A DNA stretch of 64,000 bases from Camarhynchus parvulus (lineage: Eukaryota; Chordata; Aves; Passeriformes; Thraupidae): contig NC_044572.1 in the NCBI RefSeq assembly GCF_901933205.1, forward strand, positions 25,568,501 to 25,632,500. Reading direction: 5' to 3'. The notes beneath the pieces are model-generated. The model was not told where the DNA came from and did not search any database. It worked only from the letters and a program-made list of their open reading frames with translations. The position numbers were made by a program, and so were the translations under genes. Positions 1 to 12,429 of the stretch are shown here, piece after piece; the first letter of the stretch is position 1; the number at the start of each line of letters is the position of its first letter.

Positions 1-1416
1 TTGCAGTAAAAGCTTGAGAAAGGCCGGGCACTGGCATTGGTATGCTGTTTCCCTCTGTTTGAATATGATCTCCCAGCCCTGGCAACATTATTTGAATCTA
101 ATAACCAAGCAATTTTAGAGTGGTGATATTCTAACAGTTCCATCTATCTAGAAGACAGGCATTTTGAAGGACTCCATTTGGTGGGTTGGCAAAGCTGCAT
201 CTGTACAGAATAAGAAGACTGCAGATATGACATATTGCATTATCTCTTTTTCTCTGCTAAGGCAGTTTCAGTCCATGCATATGAAAGTTGTATACATGAG
301 TATGAGTATATGAGTGAAGACCAAGGCACTGGATGAATAGAAATTTCAACCATAACACTGCCCCTATCAGGGAACTAGCACATTTACACAGGTATTTTTC
401 ATCTGTCATCATTTTGTCTTTTTTTCCCAGTAAAGTGCCAAACCCTGCAGGCTTCGCTTGGCATCGCAGGCATTCTGCAATGAGAAACTAAAGACAGACA
501 AGGCAATGCAAAATGAGAGCTGCAATATTCACAACAGGAAAGAACTAAAGAATATGTTCAGCTTTCCTCAATATTAGTTCAGCTACAAGCAGGTGTGTTT
601 TAGTCCCATGGTCCTGATTCCTCCTTCTTTATCTCTTTCTTATTCAGACAGCTTTATTATTTTGTAAACTGGAATCTTGAACTCCATCTGTTCCACTCAG
701 CAGTAGAGACAGATAGTAATAAAAGTGAGAGGGTGAAATGCCTGCCATGGGGGAGTGCTGCATTTTGTGTCAGCTTGATCAAAAGCAAAATCCTCCTCTA
801 AAACATATTTTAATTACTTACTAAATGACTTTAAAGGGCTTTTGTGAAACAAAAACTGACAGAGTATCAGCTTTTAGAAGCACTTAGAAACCCACGCACT
901 GCATAAATGCTTTCAACACATATACATACATATATATATATATGTATATATATAAAGCTTTGAATATCACCATCTTTCCCACTCTAGGATCTTCACTACA
1001 ACAAAATCCAGATTTTGCCTACAAGACTTTCAGGTATTATGGGGAGAGTTCTGCAAAAATATTTGGGCAGATGCACAAGCTGATCCTTCTGTTTCATTGC
1101 ACTTCAGTGCCTTGAGTCCGTGCATGCTCTCTGAGGCAGAGCACCAAGGTTGCAGTGGAGCCCTGTGTTGGGAGAGATGCAGGCTGCAAGCCAGGGAGCA
1201 GGGATGACTTTTTCCACAAAGTTCAGTCACTGCCACCATGGGCAGTGCACAGCAGAGCTGATGGAGAAGAGTTTGCAGAAAGAATGTTGTTCTCAGGTAA
1301 CTAAAAGTTTTGCCATGATGTGTCCAATTGGCTTTAATTTACATTGGCATCCTTAGTTGGTGTTCTCTGGGTGATTGGCTGGATAACTGGAATGGTAGAG
1401 CTGTGTTGGGATCAAT
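1..1416. other. Non-coding AT-rich DNA, no gene seen
   Basis: No open frame longer than about 70 codons with protein-like composition and no recognised transposon. The only structure is a short alternating TA/CA run near 919-954. The segment is most simply intergenic or intronic vertebrate DNA. Confidence 0.6.
919..954. repeat. TA-rich microsatellite (CA/TA alternating)
   Basis: Alternating purine-pyrimidine run, CATATACATACA followed by repeated TA with one internal G. It is largely self-complementary and would be easily melted. Short and imperfect. Confidence 0.8.
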
Positions 1417-1486
1417 GTATTTAGATCAATGTGTTGACCTAATTGATCTAATTTAGATCAATGATCGAATGTATTGATCTAAATAC
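1417..1486. repeat. Four-arm alternating palindrome cluster (GATCAAT/ATTGATC)
   Basis: Outer arms GTATTTAGATCAAT (1417-1430) and ATTGATCTAAATAC (1473-1486) are a perfect 14-nt inverted repeat. Inside them ATTGATCTAA (1442-1451) and TTAGATCAAT (1453-1462) form a second inverted repeat with a 1-nt spacer. The same core therefore appears four times in alternating orientation within 70 bp. The DNA could extrude a cruciform or long hairpin. No element family is recognised. Confidence 0.85.
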
Positions 1487-4400
1487 TTGTTCCAAAGCAT
1501 CTTGGGATGTTTCAGAAAGCAGAGCAGAAAGCCTGGCTCAAAGTGTTCTGAGCAGGCCACTGCATCAGCCCCTCCTACGTGAGCATTAGCAAGGAGATAC
1601 AGCTAAATAATCATCCATGTTTCAGTTTAGAAAGAAAATAAAAATAAAGAGGAAAGAGGCCACAAACAATCCTTTCTGACAGAAGAGGATGACTGTTTAA
1701 GGTTTTTTTTGATTGAGCACTCTATTAACCAAAAATGGAAATTTAGATAGGTTATACTGCAAATTCAGCTGGTATTTCTCATGTTGTGTCATCTCAAAAG
1801 AAAGAACTAAAAGTAGGAAAAGATAGGCAAAACCAAAGTGTTTTGAATTATTCTAAAAACAACAACAACAACAAAAAAGGATGTTATTTACTTATTTATA
1901 TGCTTAAGGAAGCAATCACTGGAAAACAAAAATCTTCTTTGGCTAATGCCTCAGCTGGAAATCTTGTAAGTGGCATTATCCCTCTGCAACCTTGCTGTTG
2001 TTTTAGAACTTTTTGATTAACAAAAAAATGCATCTTTCATAAAGCAAGACACCATCTCCATGCTGGTAATATATTTTGCCATGGACTGTATAACACTCCC
2101 CTATAGTTAATAATAATAAAGATTGGTACAGATTATAAGGTCAACAATTCATTTCCTTTTACTGTAAAAGGTAATGGCTTCACCTGGCTGTGGAAGCCCC
2201 TTACAGGGAGCACTCTGTGGTGGGACACATAGTCTTTGCCACTGTTTGGAGCAAATTTAAGTTGTACCATAAGATGAAATACTGGTGTGGCCAGGACTTT
2301 TGTATCAGGTATGCTGCAGCTCATGAAGGGGCAAACAGTAATGAGAGCAGTGTTTTGGAAAAATGTTTTCTTCACAAGTCAGTAAAAATTTCAATTTCAG
2401 ACCTCAAGTTTTAAATGTGTTTCTGAATTCATATCAAATTGTACATTCAAATATGAGCAGAAGTGCTATAAAAATCAGAACATCTATTTCATCATTGTCA
2501 AATAAGGCCATTTGATTTTTTTCCCTCCTAAGATATCTAAACTAATTTTGAAAAGTCCACCTTAAAATTGAAAAAAAATCTGAGGTTGAACAAACTGTTT
2601 CTTCAATCTAGACATGCATTATAGAGATAGGGAGAAGGCTGCCTCTTACAAGACATAAAAATAAATTATTCGTGCAGCCTAAATATGCTGTATCTATTAT
2701 TTAATATCACCCTGTTGTTTCAGTTTCACATGACTCACACAGTAAAAATGCAGAAAACCCAAATTCTTTGAAGGATGATACAGGTTCATCACATTTGATC
2801 TCACAATAAATGTAATTGTCTAATAAATTGGTGTGCCATAGATCTGTAAAGGAGGGTATGAGTAATCAGAAGTGCTGTATGATAAATCAGGAGAGTTCTT
2901 CCCTGCAGTCCTGAAGAAGCAGCACTTTAGACTTGCTGAAGCTGTGAGCTGTTCTCACTGACTCTCCTGCTGTCAGTCCAAGACAGTTCTGTTGACAGGT
3001 GGCATTGATTTTTCTAAAATGCCAGCAGGCTGACTCCTGACTGCTTTGGCTTTGTTCTCCCACAAAGTGCAACCCACAGAACAGGTCTGGAGAGGGCATT
3101 CCAAAACTGAGGAATGTGATGTGAGCTGAGGGAGTATTGCTCTCGGGAAAATTCCTCAGAACATGCAGGAGAGGCAGTGCTTGTGGGGAGAAACTCAAAA
3201 AAGATAATAAACTGTTTCTATTCTGATTTCTATAGAGAGTCAAAAGAAAGAGAAATTTTAAGTAATGGTCTGCTGAGATTTGCTCTCCTCTGACTTACAA
3301 ATTGGAGAGAACAACCTGTATCCTTCTCAGAACCTGGCTCCCAGTGGAAATACATACTAATAGAAGAGTAATGGGTTGTCGTGTTCCCTGCCAATCTCTG
3401 TCTTTCATCCATAGATTTTTTTATTATCTCACTCTCTTCTCTTTCTACTGTCGCATTCAATCCACTGCAAGTACTGTCATGCCAGGAAGCTAGGAATATA
3501 TGGAGCAGAAATGCCTTGACTACATATTTTATGAGGGTCCTTAATCACACACATGGAAAATGTTTATTTTATAAGTGCAGAATTGTCCCCTGGGGATGTT
3601 TTGCTGCACAAATGAGCCTAATGAGCATTAGAAGAGCAGTTTTGTTCTGGAAAGTGGTAGGTTTATTGTTCCTTAATTTTTTAATTACAACCCCTGACCT
3701 GAATGACTAGCATGAAACTGTAAACAGATCAGGATTACAAGCAGCATGCCTTTTTAATCAGTGCCACTGAGGGGGATATGGCAATGTGGATCCCCCCTGC
3801 TGCTCAGGGGTGATGCAGGGTGAACTCTTGCTCTGCTGAGTGTCAGCACTGACCTTGCTGCTGCTCCCCTGGGAGCCCCTGTCTCCTCTGCTCTTTGCCA
3901 AGGCTCACAGGCATCTCCCTGACACAAAGCCTGTGTGATACACACACTGCAGTGGGGCACGTGTAAATGAATGGACTCTGCCTCCCCGAGGAAGGGAGCA
4001 TCACACAGACACATCACACACAGCTCAAGGGTTTCTCATCAGATGAGACCTGTGGTCAGTTGTCAGCACAGATTTGCAGAGATGGGAAAAGATAAAACAG
4101 CAAAATGTGTTCTCATGGTTGTACTTAACATCTTATCTGACCGGTGGGCTGTGCCCCTTGCCAAAGGTAGTGACTGGCTCCTCCTTATCTGTTTTTCTCC
4201 CTGTTATTCCCTCTAACTGATCACAGGAATAGCATCTTATGCCACCATAAAAGACCATATAATTATTTCATCCTGCTCTTTAAGGTCACTTGATTAGTAA
4301 GCCCATAGCATACTTTAGTTTTCTCTGAGTGATACCAAAAAACTGATCAGCACCCAAAAAATGTGGGTTTTTTCTCAGATCTGTTAGTAGTTTCTGAGCA

Positions 4401-6462
4401 GACAGATGGGTTGCACCCACAGGTACCATTAGGGTGACTCCCCTGAAACATCCCCAAATCTCCTGGCAAGCATCAGTGTTGACAGATTGATTCCTTTGTC
4501 CAGGCACCACTGTCCTTTTCAATCGAGATCTCAGAGCAAATGTCAGGCTGCTTTTCACCACTAATCTTTTGAAAAAAACCCAACAGCTTTAGATTGCTGC
4601 TCCTGCTCATGCTGAGAGCCTGTCAGCAATGGCCACACCCTCATATATGGATCTATTATCTGGGTATATGTACCTATATCTGTATTCTGTATATCCATTT
4701 TCATCAGTCAAAAAAAAAAAAGAAGGAGAAGTTCTTTTTAAAAGTTGTTCTTGGCTTTCATGTTATATTTATTTTACTAGAAATACAGCAAGCGAACCTG
4801 AAGCATTACAAAATGGGAGCCCAAATAAAAATCTAGTAAATATCTATGTGTATTACTAATTTGTATGTAGATACATACACAGGGATAAAATAATTTATTT
4901 GGAGCTCTTGTCCTTTGGTATTTTTTATGCTAGGGAAGTGGAAATGCTGAGGCAAAAGTGAAAAACTGAGTGTGTTCAGATGGGGGCCAGAGGCTTGGCT
5001 TTCAAAGCAGTTGAACCTCTTCTGTCAGTGAAAGCACAGCGGCAGTCAGAGCCCATGACAGATTACAAGTATACCTGTCCTGCAAAAACAGTCATTATCC
5101 AGAGAACATCAGATTTCTGCAGTGTAAAACCACAAAAAAGAGTTCTGAAAATGGAAAGGGGGATCCAAATATACTTCTGATTTTTTACTGCAGCTGGTGT
5201 CTTGAGAGTCCTTTTTAGTGTGTATTTCTGAAAACAGCCCATTTTATCCTAGTAGGAGAGTGTGTTCCGGGTGCTGACTTTGCTCAGTGCTGTTTGCAGA
5301 AGAGATGCCTTTTTGTTTGGCACTCACTGAGTATACACAACATAGAGAATGGTTTAAATTGTGCCAGCTGTTAGCAACACCACAGTAATGTATCTGTTGC
5401 TTGTCTTAGCAGAAAAAACCCTAACCCCCCATGGTTCAAGGTGTTCCTATTTTCTCTTCTATTTCTGTCCCATTTCCTTTCATAATCAAAATATCACTAC
5501 ATTAGATGTCATAGGTGAAAAAGAAGTCTGAATTTTTCAGGAAAAGAAGTTTCGTTTTCAAACTAAATTAACTTTACAGAAGATAGGGGAAGGGGTGTTG
5601 CTGGCTCACTAAATCTATATACACATTCCCTTCACAAAAGGGAAGTGCATGATATGTCCATAAACATTTTTGTAGTGATTATCTTCTTAACTAATATAGA
5701 GTAACTAAAGTGAGAAAAAAAAAAAAAGAAGAAAACTAGTTTTCACAACATGAAAGAGCTCCTTTTTTTGGTCACAGGCCGTAGCTTGTAACAGCTCAAT
5801 CACCTTTTACTGTGCAGCCCTCTGGCATGTGGGTCCTGCTGGGCCCCAATATGCAGGAAGGTGGTAACTTTTAATATCAGACACATTACAGTTGAAATAC
5901 TATAGGCTAAACACATTAAGAAGAAAGAGAAGATAATTTTTGAAGAACATTTGCCCCCCAGCTGTAATTTTTGTGTCTTTTCTCATGGGTGAAAATCCTC
6001 ATAAAAAGGTATTAAGAGTTCCATGTCGTAAATGCCTGTTATCTTGCTTATACTTAAGTGATAGTAGGAACTTTCAGTATTTCTAAGACCTTCCCTGCTG
6101 TGAAGCAGTTAATTTTGACATTTTGTCGAAGATGTGTCAAGCCCTTTGATGACTTTTTATTTAGCGGAGTGGTGCATTACTTCCCTACATAGTAGCAAAG
6201 TGTGAATCTCAGGGTGAGACACTTTTAGCACAGCAGGAAGTCTCGATGGGATATTGGCTGGAAAAATTGTTTACATTGTCTAGAGAAAAAAACAGTCTGG
6301 GAAAAAAGTGAGGAACATTAAGCAGGATTGCTTGACACCTTCTGACATTCGTGGTTCTGTTGCTCCTGAGAATTCAAGGAGCAGAGTTAGTGAAGTATCT
6401 TAAACACACTTTTATGTCTATTGGCATTGCATCACCTGTTTTATGGCCACGAAGGTGGCTTC
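1487..6462. other. Non-coding DNA, nothing recognised
   Basis: Both strands carry only short frames (118 codons or fewer) with no recognisable domain and no consistent codon use. Poly-A stretches occur near 4700 and 5717, but neither is attached to a recognisable retrocopy. I see no CR1 end motif and no LTR here. A GC-richer patch at about 3760-3960 is unassigned. Confidence 0.55.
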
Positions 6463-7528
6463 TGTGAGAAGCTGCTAAAAGCTTCCACAACACCTGGCAG
6501 AGCGAATCCCTGGTGGCTCTGAAACAGGACATGCTGCTGGCCAAGGCTGGGCTGATTGGAAACGGTGGTAATGCCTCTGTGGCAACTCATTTAAGAAGAA
6601 ATCAAAACAAAGGTCATGGTGCAGTTTTAATTCCAGCCAGCAAAGAGCAGACCCCAACACGCAGACCCCAAGGTCAGTGCAGAAGGAGGGGGAGGAGGTG
6701 CTCCAGGTGCCAGAGCTGGGATTCCCCTGCAGCCCATGGTGCAGCCCATGGCGAGGCAGCTGCATCCCCGCAGCCCATGGAGAGCCGTGGGGGATGCAGA
6801 GATCCACCCACAGCCTGGGGAGGAGGAGCCCACACTGGGTGCGTGAGTGCTTGAGAGGAGGCTGTGACCCTATGGGAGACCTGTGGAGAAAGGGACCCTG
6901 CTCCCAGGCTGGAGCAGCCTGTCCTTGGAGGGATGCACCCCATGGAGGAGTGACCCACACTCAGCAGCCTGGGGAGACTGTTCCCCATGGGATGGACTCA
7001 CACTGCAGCAGCCTGGGAGGGCTGTTCCCCATGGGATGGACTCACCCTGCAGCAGTCACAGGGAGCTGCTGCTCCTGAGATGGAGCCGTGTTGGGGAGGG
7101 TCACAGAGAACTGTCCTCTGAGAGAGGGACCCCACAGAGCAGCAGGGGAACGACTCCTCTCCCTTAACAGCAGGAGAAGCCAGGGGTGATGAACTGACCA
7201 TAACCCCATTCCCTGTCTCCTTGTGCCACTGGGGTAGGGGATAGAGCTGGGAGGGGGAAGTGTGAGGAAGGTGTTTTGGGGGGCTTATTTTACTTCTCAT
7301 TATCCTGCTTTGATTTCGTTAGTCAATTCACTTTGTGATAAATTCACTTCATATCTCTAAGTTGAGCCTGTTTTGCCCTTGATAGTATTTAATGAGGGAC
7401 CTCTCTCCAGTCCTATCTCAATCCATGAACCATTCATTAATTTTTCTGTCCTCTGTCCAGCTGCAGCAGAGGAGTGAGCAAGTGGCTTTTATGGGAGCCT
7501 GGCATTCAACGAGGGTAAAACCACAACA
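6463..7528 (+). mobile_element. Solo LTR, avian ERVL-type endogenous retrovirus
   Basis: A ~1.07-kb block that I recognise as a long avian ERV LTR. It starts TGTGAGAAGC, continues with a CCATGG-rich, GC-rich middle, and ends CCACAACA. The middle holds degenerate tandem units: CTGTTCCCCATGGGATGG recurs at 6978 and 7022, a 44-bp period. The 3' part carries TTGAGCCTGTTTTGCCC, a hallmark of this family as I remember it, with an eroded polyadenylation-like GATAAATTC near 7338. No gag, pol or env follows, so this is a solo LTR. No target-site duplication is clear, and both boundaries are inferred from TG/CA ends. Open frames of 100-160 codons here are by-products of GC-rich repeats, not genes. Confidence 0.82.
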
Positions 7529-8305
7529 TTATGCTATCTGTAAATTTCTTCTTACAGTGCTGAAATCACAGTCATATTACAATTCTCACCTCTTCACCAT
7601 TTTTTTCATTAGCTTGTGACTTGTGTGACAAATGCAGACTCAGTCTGTAAATCTGTTCATTGTAGTGTGCTTTTAGAAGACCCATTATGAAAGTGCCTTT
7701 CAAATTATAAAAGATTGAAACAGACTTGGCTTTTCCCAGCTAGCAAGATCAGTAGATCTCTTTCTACCTGGCTATTTAAATTGGTTTTGTTTTTCAGAGA
7801 TTAGCATGGCCAGCTTCTTTGGTGGCTTCTTTGTGGGCCACTTCCAGAAAAAATGGCTGTGGTTTAAGGGAGGGGTTTGCAAAGAGCTCATGTTTGCCAC
7901 GTGCTGTGTGTTTATTGGACAGAAAAGGAGCACTATAAATAACACTTCACAACTACTAGGGGGGTATACCTAACATATGTGCCAGATTTTGCGCTTCCAA
8001 AGTTGCCTGAGGTTCATTCAAATTCAGTGTTCACTCAGTATTCAGTATTCAGTTATGTTTCACTGAAAAATATTTGTATCAGCAGTGAGAAAAATAATAA
8101 CAAACCCTGAAACTTCAGCTATAAGTGTGTGCTACTTCAGTGTTCTCACTGAGACACTTAAAGGGCATTCATGTGGAAACCCAGGGCACCAGGAATATTT
8201 CTCTGTCTGCTCTGGGGTGCCCTGACCCCCCGGGCAGCACTGACTTTGACCCTCATTCATGGAGAAAGTTTCCTGGACTTCAAGACAGACTAGAATGCAC
8301 AAAAG
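7529..8305. other. Non-coding spacer between two LTRs
   Basis: No recognised element. The tandem word TATTCAGTATTCAGT near 8038-8055 is a minor local duplication. Confidence 0.5.
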
Positions 8306-8750
8306 TGTGAAATAGATTGTAGAGAGTAATGTAGGTGTATCACTTGGTGAGAAATTTACGTTTTGCGATTTTTAGTATATTGCGGATGGAAGCAAGATGG
8401 AGAGCAGAGGGCGTTGTCCTGGGTTTCTTCATGCTTCTTCTTCCTTCTTCTTCATAGGTTTGGGTGGCATTTTGTAATTGGGCAGAAAAGTCCCATTGTG
8501 GGCTCTTTGGGATCAGTTATTGGGTTAAAAGGGAAAATAATCTCGGTGTCAGTTCTTAATTGGAGAGTTTAGTCTTTAAAAGACCTTGTAACAAGAAATT
8601 CTAATGAAAAGTTGCTGAACTCACAGTAGTGAGACTGTTTTACTGATAAGAAATAATAAACACCTGAGTCTGAACATGAACTACTGTCTCAAGTGCCTTC
8701 AATCTAGACCCAGAGAAACCAACGACCGGTACTGGCGCACATTCAGAACA
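8306..8750 (+). mobile_element. Passerine ERV LTR (probable ERVK-like), solo
   Basis: The block begins TGTGAAATAG and contains words I associate with a songbird ERV LTR: GTCCTGGGTTTCTTC, GGCATTTTGTAATTGGGCAG and TTAAAAGACCTTGTAACAAG. A canonical AATAAA lies at 8655-8660, giving plus-strand sense with a U3-R-U5 order. TTAAAAG near 8576 may be the core promoter. The 3' limit is uncertain: the LTR could end near 8740, just before TGGCGCACATTC, or at the CA at 8750. No retroviral genes follow. No matching target-site duplication is visible. Confidence 0.75.
8655..8660 (+). promoter_or_regulatory. Polyadenylation signal AATAAA in LTR
   Basis: Canonical hexamer in the R region of the LTR at 8306-8750, in the same sense as the element. 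It fixes the strand of the LTR. Confidence 0.7.
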
Positions 8751-9062
8751 ATATTTGCAGTTGCACATATCAAAGGATGGACAGCCACTTCAGGACTGAT
8801 GCAGCCATGAAACTATCCTGCAGGCATCCCTTCAGAAAGGAGCTCCAGAGCAAGATCTGAAAGCCAAGAGTTCTGTACAGTGAGTCTTCTTTTGACTTTG
8901 GTCTGAACTACAGCCTGATCACCAGATAGTGTACCAGACAGGGGGCGAGTGGCCAAGGAGAGAGTTGGAGGAAAAATAAAGAACATAATGAAAGCTGTGC
9001 TAATGCCTTCTCTCTCTTTCTTAATATGGGCTGGGAGCTACATTAGGGAAAAAAGAAAAATA

Positions 9063-9190
9063 ACAGAATTTCAGAATCACAGAAATACTGAGTTGGAAGG
9101 GACCCCCAAGGATAATCGAGTCTATCTCCTGGTCTAATAAACCTTACTGGGACTTCAGCAGATCCCTTAGGTGAATGAATAGGGAGCAGC
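9063..9190 (-). mobile_element. CR1 LINE, 3' end fragment
   Basis: On the plus strand it reads CAGAATCACAGAAATACTG followed by AGTTGGAAGGGACCCCCAAG and GATAATCGAGTC. This is the reverse complement of the 3' end of an avian CR1 LINE. The element is 5'-truncated as usual, its 3' end lies at about 9063, and its 5' limit fades near 9190. Confidence 0.88.
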
Positions 9191-12100
9191 CCACAAAAGA
9201 CTGTGACTAGAATGCATCTTCCCAATTACACCAAAATACAGGAAATTTTAACATATACCAACAGACTGAAACTCCCTAGTGATGATACACCGTAAAGACT
9301 GGCATAGAATCAGATCCATTTCTGGGTTTGTGGACATCTGTTGAAACAGATATACAGATACTGTTGTTACAACAATTTTGTTTGCTGTTACTGTTTCCAT
9401 GTAAAAATGGAAACATTTATCCTATTTCATCTTTGAGTTTATCTGAGCATCTCATAAGCTTCAGTCCTGGTACGCTGAAGACTTTATCAGAAGGAGCATT
9501 TATCTAAACAACATTCAAGGACATGGATTGGTATTAATAAAATGCTTTTCTGTTTAATAACTTGCTTAACCTGCTTTTCACGTTGCGCTTCTCTGATAAG
9601 CTACTGCATTCCTTCAATGACACCCTTCTGTCTGTACCTCTTTTTCAGAGCTTCCCCATATTTTATTCCTAGCCATTGTATTTAAGCCATTTGGAGCAGT
9701 TGGATGCCAGGCACTGCAAGGTGCTCTGCTCGAGAATGGCAAGGCAGGGCACTGAAGGCCCAAACACAGCTCCAAGAAAACACAACATGTTTTCAGCTTG
9801 TTTGGGCATTTTGGCTCTAAGATGTGTATTTTATAAAAAGCTGCACAGGACAGAGTTTATATCTTTTCCATTATTAGTGTCCCCTAGAGAAATGCTGCCT
9901 GAAGAAGGCTTATTGGACAAACCATTTCCCCCTGGTAGGCACAGCATTTGGAGGTCTCACAAGTGACAGAGGAAAATGTAAGTAAAGGCTTGCCTTTAAG
10001 TGTTTACTTTTGTTTGTTCATACTGAAGTAACATGTGGTGGGAAAAGTTGCTTTGTTCCTAAACAACAGTTTAAAGGCATCAAAATTATTTATTTATATA
10101 TTTATTATTTTAATTTTATTTTGGGGTTGTTGGTTTGGTGGGTTTCTTTCCTTTTCTTATATGTTTCTGTTGTTTTGAGAGGCACAGATCTCCTTGACTT
10201 GAGAACCTAGGAAGCCAAAGAGATTAATGGCTGGAAAAGATAACCCCAAGTAGTGAAAAGTATGTGTTAATACACTAGTTTCACAAACATTAGTGGCAGT
10301 GGCCTGCCCAGGGCCAGGCAGAGTAGGCTGAGGCAGGAACAGCTCTTGGACAGCTCTTGGTGTTAGGTTCCAGGCAAGTCCTCCCAAGGCATGTCCTGGT
10401 TATTGTCAATTTGATGGGCCACATTGCCATGTGGGGCTGTCTCCCAAACATCAGGGAGAACTTCAGGATAAAATCTTGCAAATCCTGCTGTCAAGGAGGA
10501 TTTTCAAAGTGTGTCTCTCACTGCCTCTTCTTCCGTGTTTATTCATGCACAAAATGCAGGTTTTCTTCAAAACTTGCTGTTTGTACTCCAAGGAGGTAAG
10601 AAGAGCTGTGAAACAAAGTTGTGTGTGTACTTCCCAGAAAAACCACTGAAACCTGAAAGGAAGCTCTCCCTACAGCACACCAAAGCCGTTTCAATGCATG
10701 GTGATACATTCATTTTCTCTTGCACTGGACATGGAGTCTGTCTCTACAGACAGTGCAATGTCTCTGGGACATGGGTTGGCAAGAACATTTGCAATTCAAG
10801 CTAAAATCTCTAAATTGTGTTGCTTAAAGACAGAGTGCATTGTTGCTTCATTAAGTTATTAAGAGCTATTATTTAGTTTCTAAATAATTTTGGAACTTCC
10901 ACAAACCAGAAAGGTGACATTTCCTGCAGCTCCCATTAATTTCTTTTCCAAATGTTCACATTCTGCAGGTCTGAAACCCAGGTCATTTTCAACTACATAG
11001 TTCAGGAGTCTTTAGGTGTTCATTTTGATCTCATACTGTACAAAAGACAAATCTATCCCTCAAAATCCCTGGTTGGCAGTCAGATGATGCCTCTTCCTCT
11101 AAAGTAATTTTCTTTTCCACAGTGTTAGAAAAGGTCCTTCTCCTCTGACCAGAGTTCTATAAAAAGGGCAAGCTCAAATGTAAAGCACTTCTTTGTCTCT
11201 GTCAAAGTCAATGAGACAAGACAAGATATCATTCATCACTGTTCTGGGTGAAAGAAGATTGTCTTTGCTAGTTTGAGCTTGGGCATCTTGAAACCTCTGG
11301 AAGAAATTCCAATTTATATATTGTACCTTCTGCACATATGAAGAAGCATGAAAGCTACTAAAAGTAATTCAAAAAATATAGTTAGTAGGTCAACAGGAGC
11401 TGTTATTCAGCAGGATCTTTTACAGGCAGTGTGCATATAAGGTTTCATCTCAGTTTCTGGGCCTCAAAACCCTTTACCAGCACTAATCTCTTCATCAATA
11501 TTTCCAACAACATTATCTGCCCAATATATTAACATGGCTTTCTCTTACTCTGAAACACTTCTGTAAAGAAATATCAGGTCTCAGTCTTGTCTATTCAAGC
11601 TTTGGCAGCAACAAACTGCTAATAAACAAAATATATTATAAGTACATTCTTATAAATTCCTAATGAAGTGACCAACTTGTGCTCTCTGCAGTGCACATGC
11701 AATTACAGATGCAACTGGATTAATTCTGGTCTGGTGTTACCACCTGCTGCATTGAAAATTTAAATTTCCATAGACAGTCCAGATCTTCTTATTCAGTAAA
11801 CACTGAGGATTTTTAAGACCTGACATTTGAGTAACACAGTCCTCTAATCAGGCACTCATGGGAAGACATAGAAGGTTCAAAGTTTCCAGGAGGCTTTATA
11901 TCTGACCCAGAGATGATCTCAGACTGTTATTTTAAGACAAGATGCTGAAACTTTCCACACATCTGGTGCAATTTGGTAATTTTTGTTTATCACCCAAACC
12001 AGACATATCTATCCATTAATTCATGCAAATTCTCCAGATATCAGGTCAGTGGATGGGAGCAAAGTATTTTAATAATTATAGCTATGTGATATTTTTTGTT

Positions 12101-12429
12101 GATGCAATGGCTGGTCAAAAGATACAAAAAGTGCCAAATCATCAAGAACTGAATATAGGCCCCATGATTTTCAAAAATAACTGAAGTTTCAGCTAAAATA
12201 ATATTGATTATCTTTAGCAAAAGAAAATGCATTTGTCAGTTAATCTACATGAGTAGCAGAGGTTAGGGAAGAGAAGCACTGCCCACAGTAGAAGGTAATT
12301 AAGTTAAGGACCACTAAAGCAAATTAGATATGCAGGGGATCATCCAAAAAATGCTGATCAATGTCACTCTGGAACATTTCTCTACTGTCTTTGAAAGGTC
12401 ATGATCATCAGGGCCGGGTTCTGATGATA
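9191..12429. other. Non-coding DNA, nothing recognised
   Basis: AT-rich sequence with only short random frames. A 97-codon plus-strand frame at 10511-10804 has cysteine residues but no recognisable domain, and no splice context I would trust. No CR1 or LTR motif is seen. Confidence 0.5.

Noticed and set aside
5700..5745. Poly-A run as the tail of a processed pseudogene
   Set aside because: No coding remnant upstream and no flanking duplication seen.
6475..7078. Frames of 94-161 codons on both strands
   Set aside because: They lie inside a GC-rich LTR with tandem units.
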